DNA of 64,000 bases from Anadara kagoshimensis (Eukaryota > Mollusca > Bivalvia > Arcoida > Arcidae), in contig CM037862.1 in assembly GCA_021292105.1 (NCBI GenBank), positions 7,420,765 through 7,484,764 of the forward strand, written 5' to 3'. The translations under genes and the position numbers were made by a program. This document shows, piece after piece, positions 28,801-37,800 of this stretch (positions within the stretch are counted from its first letter, which is position 1; the number at the start of each line of letters is the position of its first letter). The notes beneath the pieces are model-generated. The model worked only from the letters and a program-made list of their open reading frames with translations. It was not told the origin of the DNA and searched no databases.

Positions 28801-31800
28801 TGTGTCGGAAACCTCAGAGGTAAGCCAAGGGTGTAAACAGTTTCAAGAGGCAAACAAAGGTTGTAAAACATTTTGAGGTTAGCCAAGGGTGTACACTCCA
28901 GAAACTTATACCTGCACCATCTATAAGAAAGTTTGTCCGGTTTAAGTTTAAAATGTTTTTTTCTTATCCTCCTTTAAACCTCATTGGACCGTAATAAACC
29001 TTTAGTTAAAGAAATAAAAGAACTAGCATTCATGGCCATTTAATATTCTACATAATAGAGAAGTTCTAGCCTGAAGAATTCTGGATAATCAAAATGTTTG
29101 ATTTTATTCAGTATTATGCAATATAAAAACAATATGTATATTAGATTCCTGTTCATCTCAGAGATTCTAGCTAGGGGTATCGACCGTAAAACAATTGTCT
29201 GTAACTTTTTTAAGTTTTTATACAACACATTTACATCACCGCCGTAGACATTACATTGTCACGTTACCAGCAGTGATGGCAGCAAGCCTGAATCATTCAT
29301 TGCGTTTTGGTGTTATTGATCTTATCCGGCAGTAATTGTCTCGGGCTCTTTGTTTCATCAGTCTATATGTAAACATACAGCAGTTTTCTAATCTATAGAT
29401 CCCTCTTATCATCCAAAATAAACTCTCCTTTATTACCAGTTGTTTGTCTGTTGGGATATTGGCTGGTTTTTCTGTTGTATGTTTTGGCATGTTTGTCTAT
29501 TGCGTGTAATGGTGTCTTTGTCTGATGTGCGTGTTGGTGCATTTGTCTGTTTTGTTTATCAGCATGTTTGTTGTGTATTGGCGTGTTTGTCTGTTGTTTA
29601 TTCCACTATATTGATTTAAGTAAATAAAAAGTTTATTTGGTACACAATTTGTTTGGTTTACCTTGGTAATTGGCCATAACTATAACCCGACAGAGGGATA
29701 GATGTACTGATATTAGAGAGGATAGATATGCTGATGTTACAGAGGCTGGATACCTTGTGGATCTGCTTTTATTGCTCTTGATGTTCTTATCTTTCCGTCA
29801 TCTTGTTTAACATTTATGTATATATGTTATGATAAGTGTCATAATATGATTGTATTTATGTGGTCTTGCCCCACTGGTACATTGTATATGTATCTGAATT
29901 ATGTACCAGTATATTGTAGCTTAATGGAAATTTATTGTCAAAAAACAATCTCAAAATTAAAACAGAAATAAAATTACTGACATAGACAAAGAGAGAAAGT
30001 CTCAGAGAAACAGAATGTAAGTGAGAGAGTCCAATGAGCAAGACAGAGAGAGAGAGAAAGTCCCATGAGTGAGAAAGGAGAGTCTCATGAGCAAGACAGA
30101 GAGAGAGAGAAAGTCAGAGAAACAGTGTTAGTGAGAGAGTCCAATGAGCAAGACAGAGAGAGAGAAAGTCCCATGAGTGAGAAAGGAGAGAGAGTCTCAT
30201 GAGCAAGACAGAGAGAGAGAAAGTCTCGGAGAAACAGAATGTGAGTGAGAGAGAGAAAGATACAGAGAGAGAATGTTTTGTTTTACCTAAAAATAAGTCA
30301 GATTTAAAAAATTTTAACTTTGGAATATTGACCTACTTGTTTATAGTCTTAGTAACAGAGTAAAGTTTTTGTCTAATCTACATTATATGTTTACAGAATT
30401 CTTATTTTATCACAGTTTATCTATTTTATTTGTGAAAGTTCTCATTACAAACTAACATTGATAAGGTGCATACTTTCACTTCAAGTTTATTAGCATGTTA
30501 AAATACTGGTAAGTATTTTGAACTTGTAGAAAAAAAAGATGATTCACCAATGTTTCCTTGGCAACAAAACTTTATATAGTTTAATGTTTACATATAAAAA
30601 CTGATTGAAAAGTTTGTAGGTACATTATCTGGTTTAGTTTTCATCATGATACCAATTTAACATAAAACCGTGAAAGTATCAAGACTTGTTTGATTAGTAG
30701 CTAATCAACAGAAACTTCTGCTCATATGTCAAGGTCAAGGTCATTTCAAAGGTCAAATGTCTGTTGTGCTGCCTAGTTACAAAACATTTGGTTTATCAAA
30801 GAGTGATATATATTCTTCAGCAATGTCTTCTTGTTCATTTCATCAGAAATAATTAGTTTTTCCTATCCAGATACCTTGTAGATATCTGTCTCCTTATCAT
30901 TGGCATTCAGAATAATGGTTGGTGCCAGTTCATAAACTAGCTTTCTTGTAAAGGGTTTGATATCGTAAATATAACTCATGGTCTTAGATGCAGACAAAAA
31001 GCAATTATTATTCTGTAGTAATTATCCAGATAGAACACAATCTCACAGACATCAAGATCTAATATCAAACTAGGCTTGTGTCATAGATAGATTTAGGGTT
31101 CTTTTCCAACTTCAGATATATTTAATGTTGTTTTGCATGGAGTTCTTTACCTTAATTGGTTCAGGATAAATAAAAAAGTGTGATGAAATTGAAATAAAAA
31201 ACATATTAAAATTAAATTTAGGGTTGAAAAACTTAATTGTCAATTTTATGAATTTTCCTACAGACAAACCAACATCTTAATCATTTCTTTTCTTTTTCGA
31301 CATTTACATTTTGATTGAAGTTTTTGCTGAATACCAGTACAAGACATTGTGTCAGTTTTTGTGGTTTGTTGGTTTTCTACAGACACTCTGGTTTTCTCAA
31401 TCAGTCCAAATATTTTTTATATCAGTAGCTGACAAACTCATTATAGTCAAACTTGTCTACAAAGGCCACCCAGGAAAAGTGGTCCTTATGGGCAGGTGAC
31501 CCTTATATACATGTACAAATATCTTGAATTAGAACAATTGGGATAAAATTTTACTGGCTTAAATGCAGGTGACCTTTATATAGAGGTGACCTTTCAGGAA
31601 GGCTTGACTGTATAAGCTTAATATTCTTCATAAGATTATTAAATAATCAATATGCTAGTATGACTTTAAATGCTCTCCCATTTACTCATGTTTGAAAGAA
31701 TGTTTTGGTCTTCTATCAAGAAATCAGAATATTTAAAAAAAAACCATAAAATATGTAAAAAGTTTAAAAATTACTTTCATTTATTTCAGCTAGTGTGTTA

Positions 31801-34800
31801 GCATTATTGAGTTATATAATTAAATTATACATGACTGGGATTCATTTAAGCAGATAATTATCCTGAGAGCTGGTTGTAGTCTAGGTCTAGGTACCCCAGA
31901 CAGAATTTCTTTTCTTGTCTGGCTATGATAAGAAGAACAAGATACCTTATTACTCATTACTTTATTTAATACACTATAGTGTCACTAATTATATCATGTA
32001 CAGGAAGATGAAAATTACTGAAAACCGTAATACTGAAAAACGAAACTAGACTTAATTGTTCTGACAAAAATTACAAAAAATCATGATACATGTACTGAAA
32101 AACGAAACTAAAACTTAATTGTTCTGAAAACTAACCTGACTTAAAAATAGAAATGACTGTGTATTCATTGAATTGAGATGACAAATAACAAAAAATTTGA
32201 GAGAGAGAGAGAGAGAGAGTGAGAGAGAACTCGGATACCGGAAACAAAAGTTTAAGTGACCTGCACTTTTGAAAATTTGCATTTTTGAAAATAAGTGATG
32301 AAAGGTGATACATCCAATAAGGAAGGGAGAGAGAGCTAAGGTACTAAAAGAGAGAGCTTAGATACAGAGAGAGAGAAAAAAAGGAGAGGGTATATAGAGA
32401 GACAGAAAGAGGGAGAGATAGTAGTCATTTAGTTGTCATATCCACATTGAGTAAATGGAGCAAGCAATGGATGACCAGTGACCTATATGCATGTACATGT
32501 ATCACTTTAGATCGCACAGCAACAGACATGATAGCGAGATGAAGATGTTGTTTTTTCTTCTGCATGTAATACATGTATGTAATTATTTCACAGTCTGTGA
32601 CTAGGCATGATACAGACAATTTTGATGAGCTATACAAACTTAAACAGGAAGTAACAATTTTAAATATACATTATCATTCCTCATTGTCATAAGGAAATGA
32701 TTTGTAAAATTTAAAATTGCATCATTTTATTGCATATAATATTTTAAGTTCTACTTATACAACTTATGAAATAGTCAAAACAGCTTATTGGAATATGATG
32801 TAAAAAAAACTGAAGGAGAAAAAAATTGAAAGATAGAGAGTGTGTGTGTGTGTGTGTGTGTGTCTTCCTGTCTGCTTGACTGTGAGAGAGAGAGAGAGAG
32901 AGAGCAATATCATCATTCATAAAATGACTTAAGATATCTTCATTTTGAATTCCTTGTTTATTATATCATCCAAAAGTTGTGTTTTAATTTGAATCACTAT
33001 TTATTTAGCCATCAGGTATTGCATGTTTACATTGTTCAGGACAGGAAAACCTTTGTTGTCTCTGTGTTAGATGATATACAGTATTAGATGTGATGATCTT
33101 TTTATCTATATGATATCTGACAACAATAAACAGTGTCTTTAAAATTCCTCTAGCTTTACTCTTCTTAAGGAGATCAAATTATATTAGTCTTATGATCTGA
33201 ATATCAAGTGGAATCTAATTGAAATTTTTTCAGCTTTCTTTAAAAAAATTCAAAATACTGATTCTTTATATGTAGAGACCTTATTTCTTTCTTTTGCCTT
33301 TCACTTCCTGGTTGTACAATGGAATGACCCATTTCTTTGATTTTTGAACTATACCACTTGTCTGGAGGGAATTTTATTGTAATCATCAAACACAAACATA
33401 TCACAATTCCAAAAGCCAAGTAAAAACTTTGAAAACTAGCAAATCAGTAAAGCTCATTGAAACAATTACAGAAGAGAATTTCCCATAACCTCAATATTTT
33501 GAAAAGAATTTTACAGTTATTTTATGAAAAAAATTTCAATTAATATTTTCAGGTATAGATGATGGGGAAGATGTAGATAAAGACTTATTAATGGGTATAT
33601 ATGACAGAATTCAAGCTCAGGAGTTCCGTCATGGAGTAGATCATGTGACTCAAGTATTAAAAGTAGAACAAACCATTGTAGGAAAAAGACCATTTAGTGT
33701 AAGTTTATAACACTATTTTAAGAAAATAATCTTATCAAAAGCTTTATTTTGCAAAAATTATTATAATGTAACTTTTGTTGATGTTATTATACAATGAGAG
33801 TGTTTTGTTTTTCTATGGTCAAGATACAGTATATTTTTGTTAGTACAAAGTACCACTAGGCTACAGTAGAATTGTGATGATGGGCCGACCAGTTAAGTAC
33901 CAGTTAGTACCATATAGTAATATTTCCCAAGTTTGTTAGCTCTGTAACAGATGGAAGAAACACCTGATAAAAATCCACTTCCTCACTGAGTGTCCTGGCT
34001 AAGGACTGAACCTGGCTCTCCTGAACATAAAGCGACCATTCATTTCTTTCTTGTTTGTTTTTTAATTCCAGACATTACCACTAGTTTATGTATTGTAGAT
34101 AATAGATTCATGTTTTTTCCTGTATTTTATTTCCAGACATTAGCACTACCTCATAGAAGACTAGTATGTTACTGTAGATTATATGAGGTCCATGACCCTA
34201 ACAAGAAAGAGAAAATTGGTTTACATCAGCGAGAAGTATTCTTATTTAATGATTTTTTATTGGTAAGTAACTTATACATATGAATACTGGTGTGTATACT
34301 TCTACACTTTGTATGATAAATAGAATATTTCTGGTTTGTGTCTTACAATTTTTCCGGCCTATTTTAAAGGCCTGCATTTCCAAAAGATTATTAACGCAAC
34401 AACAAGAAATGTGTAATTCTTTTCAAGATATATCTTATCTTTTCCACAAAGCCTTAACGGTTTCCATCAAGTTGCTCACTATTTAATTTCAAAAACCCTT
34501 GTTGTATTAATTTCAAACATTTTATTTTACTGTAATTAAAACTTTAAAATCTTGTATATTTTTAGGTTACAAAGATATTTAGTAAAAAGAAAACCGGTAT
34601 AACATATTCCTATAAAACTTCATTTTCATTAAGTGGTATGCAAGTCTTTCTGTTTGAAACTTCACGTAAGTATAATACAACTTTAGTATTTCTTTTAACT
34701 TAATGCAGTTTGTACTGTTTAATGATCAAGGGGAGATTACTGGATTAGGTTTTCTTCCAAATGTCATTTCTGTCTTTTGATGATCAAGGGGGAGATAACT

Positions 34801-37800
34801 GTGAAAATAGCATATATTGATCTTATTTATAAGACAAGTGGAATTCCTGTCATGAATTTGTAATTTGGATCCCATTTAAAAATTTTCACAATGCCTTCTA
34901 ATGTTTTAATATGTGAAAGTTGCGAGTTTTAAAGTTAATGTTTTTTTAAGTCAATATCTGTTCATCTTATGTCTGTTTCTTGTTTTGTTTGTTGTGGTGT
35001 GTTCTTGGTTGTTTTAGTTATTGCTAAGTACACATTTCATCTACAGACTTCTGTTTATTCTTTATAATGATTATTTAATTCTATTTTATTACCATTATTT
35101 CCTATTATTACAGATTATCATTTTGGTATCAGACTAACCAGTAGTATAGATAGTAAAGTCCTTATTACCTTCAACTCCAGAAACGACCATGACCGACAGA
35201 AATTTGTGGAGGATCTCAAAGAGGCTATTTTAGAGGTAAATTTATCATTTAATTATTTCCATAACTGGATCAGATTTAAAATCAAAATATTAAAACATTT
35301 AATTCTTTCAATTTTTATTAGAAATAAAACCTGAAGAATTGGGGTTCCCCACTGTACCACATGATCAACACCCCTTAAGGTTTGTTCGGAATGTTTTGGA
35401 AATGCTTATGCCACAAATTCCTGAAAAAAAATATCGTTTTTACAGAAAAACATGACATGATACAATTTCCTACTCAATGGAAGTAATTGTTCTGCACAAA
35501 CATAAGGGGTATTACATGGTATGGAGGTGAATTCCATTTTCATTTAAAAAAACGAAGAAGATTTGTGTTTTTTAAACTCTTTTAAATGTTTCTATCTCAA
35601 AATGACATTTTGAATCCAATATCAGTATTTAAACGATAAAATCTTTTATATTTTTCAGTCTAATGGTATGGAACAGTTAAGAATAGAGGAGGAGCTACAT
35701 CGACATAGTACGACTCACAACACCATAGACAGACACTATGCCACTGACGATACGAGGGTACTCATGTACGAATTAATGAAGCCTTCTGATCCCGCAGTAA
35801 ATAGATTATCTGCCCCTGAATGTGGTGGCTTGAAGAAAATCCCTTTATCCAACTCTCTCACTGACCTTTGCGAAGGTATGCATGTGCATGCACATTTTAA
35901 TTTTGTTCTTTTCTATGTTTCAGTCATCTTAACAAAAAACAGTAAAATAAAATATGATAACTTACTTTTACAATCGGAATTTTAAATAGTAAATTTATTT
36001 AGATTTTAGATAGGTAAAATAATTTGTAAAATTAGATTATTAATTCTAAAAATTTTAATTTTGTCTAGCAGTACTGCGTGACAGGTGTACAAACCAAATG
36101 TTTAATGAATATGACGATCCATGGGTTCGACAGGTATTAGAACTTGTCTAACAAGATTTTTTTTCTGATTTTTTTCTTAATAGAAATTAATCCTTAAAGG
36201 TTTTTTCTCCACAGTTTTTTCACATTTTAAATAGTGTTGTATATTTTTTACTTAATTTTAACACTAATTATATGGGATTAATCACTGTATCTTACCTTAA
36301 AATTAAAGTCCCTCAGTAGTTGACCTATCATTAATCTAAATATTTATCTATTTTTCATTGTTTTCTGTAAAATATTTAGTATATTCTCTTTTCAATTCAA
36401 TACTAGAAAATTTACATTAAGATTTAGCCTCTTCCTATCTACTGCAATAAGAATACATTAAATTCATTTGTCAAGAAATTCTTCAAAATGCAAATATATA
36501 CATGTAGATTTGAAATTGAAACAAAATGGTTATTTTTTGCTTAATTACAATATTCTGGCTTTTATTCAAAATTATTTTTATTTATTAACGGTATATATAA
36601 ATATCCTCTGTCTCAACTTGTATACCATAATATTTAGCTTTTTGCTTCTACCAAAAAAATTTCAAAATAGAAATCTTGGTGAAACAGTTATCCATTAGTT
36701 GTCAAATTTTAAAATTAACTGGAAATCATTGAAAAGATAAAGATTAATCTCTCTTTCTAGTATTCAACCTACAAAAACTCTTACTTTTTATTAATAACAT
36801 TTTTATATATATTATATATATATATAATTTTTCTATATTGACTTAGTATATATACAACATTTTTTATATGTAATTAATCTAGAAATAACATCAAGTACAC
36901 TTCATTTTAAGCAGTATATCATTCATCAAACAGGTTGGAAGTTACTGAAAATACTTTGTTTGAATATCTATCATTATTTTGTAATCAGTTCTGTCTATCT
37001 CATTATTTTCTGTTCCATATTAAGTTTCATTTCCTGCCCTTATTTTCATAATTAAGTTCACTTTCTGTCATATTTATCTCCCCTTATTTTCAATATTGTC
37101 ATGTTTATCTCCCCTTATTTTTGATATTCAGTTCACTTTCTGTCATATTTATCTCCCATTACACACATTACCCCCTCATTGTCATTGTAGCTTTGTTCGT
37201 AATTCTATTCATATCATTTGAGTGATTTTATTTTTATTTTTGAAAATATCATACAAATATAGTCCATTTTTATTGGACTGCAAAGTATGGAAGAGTCCAT
37301 GTTGTGAGTGTGATGCTAGATTCTAAATAAAATATGAACAGGCATCATGAAAGGTGTCCCTACCTACACAGTTTTGCTGACATATAACCTCCTTAAAAGT
37401 TAATTCTTAAAAAATTTAAATAACTTTTTATAGTGAAATGAACATCATTTTTTCCTCATCTATTGGTTTGTTGATTTTTGAACTTCTGATTGCCTGTGTC
37501 ACAAATTTTGAGGAAAAAACATAAATCTATTTCAATAACTATGAATGCCTTGCAGTAATGTGCATTTGAAAGCTGAAACAATATTCTGTCTGTCTGACTG
37601 AAATTCATCTTCTCTGGCTATCTCATAGCATTGCCTGCTGTCTTTTAAATCTATTCAATGCATTTAATTTTGAAAATACTATCATATTATAAATAATTGT
37701 ATGAAAAAATGCTTTTATGCAGCTTTTCATGAATGAAGACTTTAAAAGTTCATTTTGATCATATTTGTATGATATTTCTAGTATTTTAAGTTTTTATAAT

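Larger units (their letters stand above)
28591..33552 (+). other. IQSEC intron 6 (5 kb)
   Basis: Starts with the donor-like array and also holds a degenerate gtttgtctgttg-type repeat (29440-29600) and a GA-rich minisatellite (29996-30260). Other contents are aggtgacc-type repeats (31490-31610), further GA-rich tracts (32198-32420) and TG/GA microsatellites (32840-32904). No exon was recognised. Confidence 0.6.

Noticed and set aside
28573..28900. CRISPR-like array of repeats
   Set aside because: Units are contiguous and degenerate with no unique spacers, and the genome is animal; the array derives from an exon end.
33920..34030. Possible minus-strand SINE fragment before exon 8
   Set aside because: Only faint resemblance (atggaagaaac and ggactgaacctgg); too short and diverged to call.
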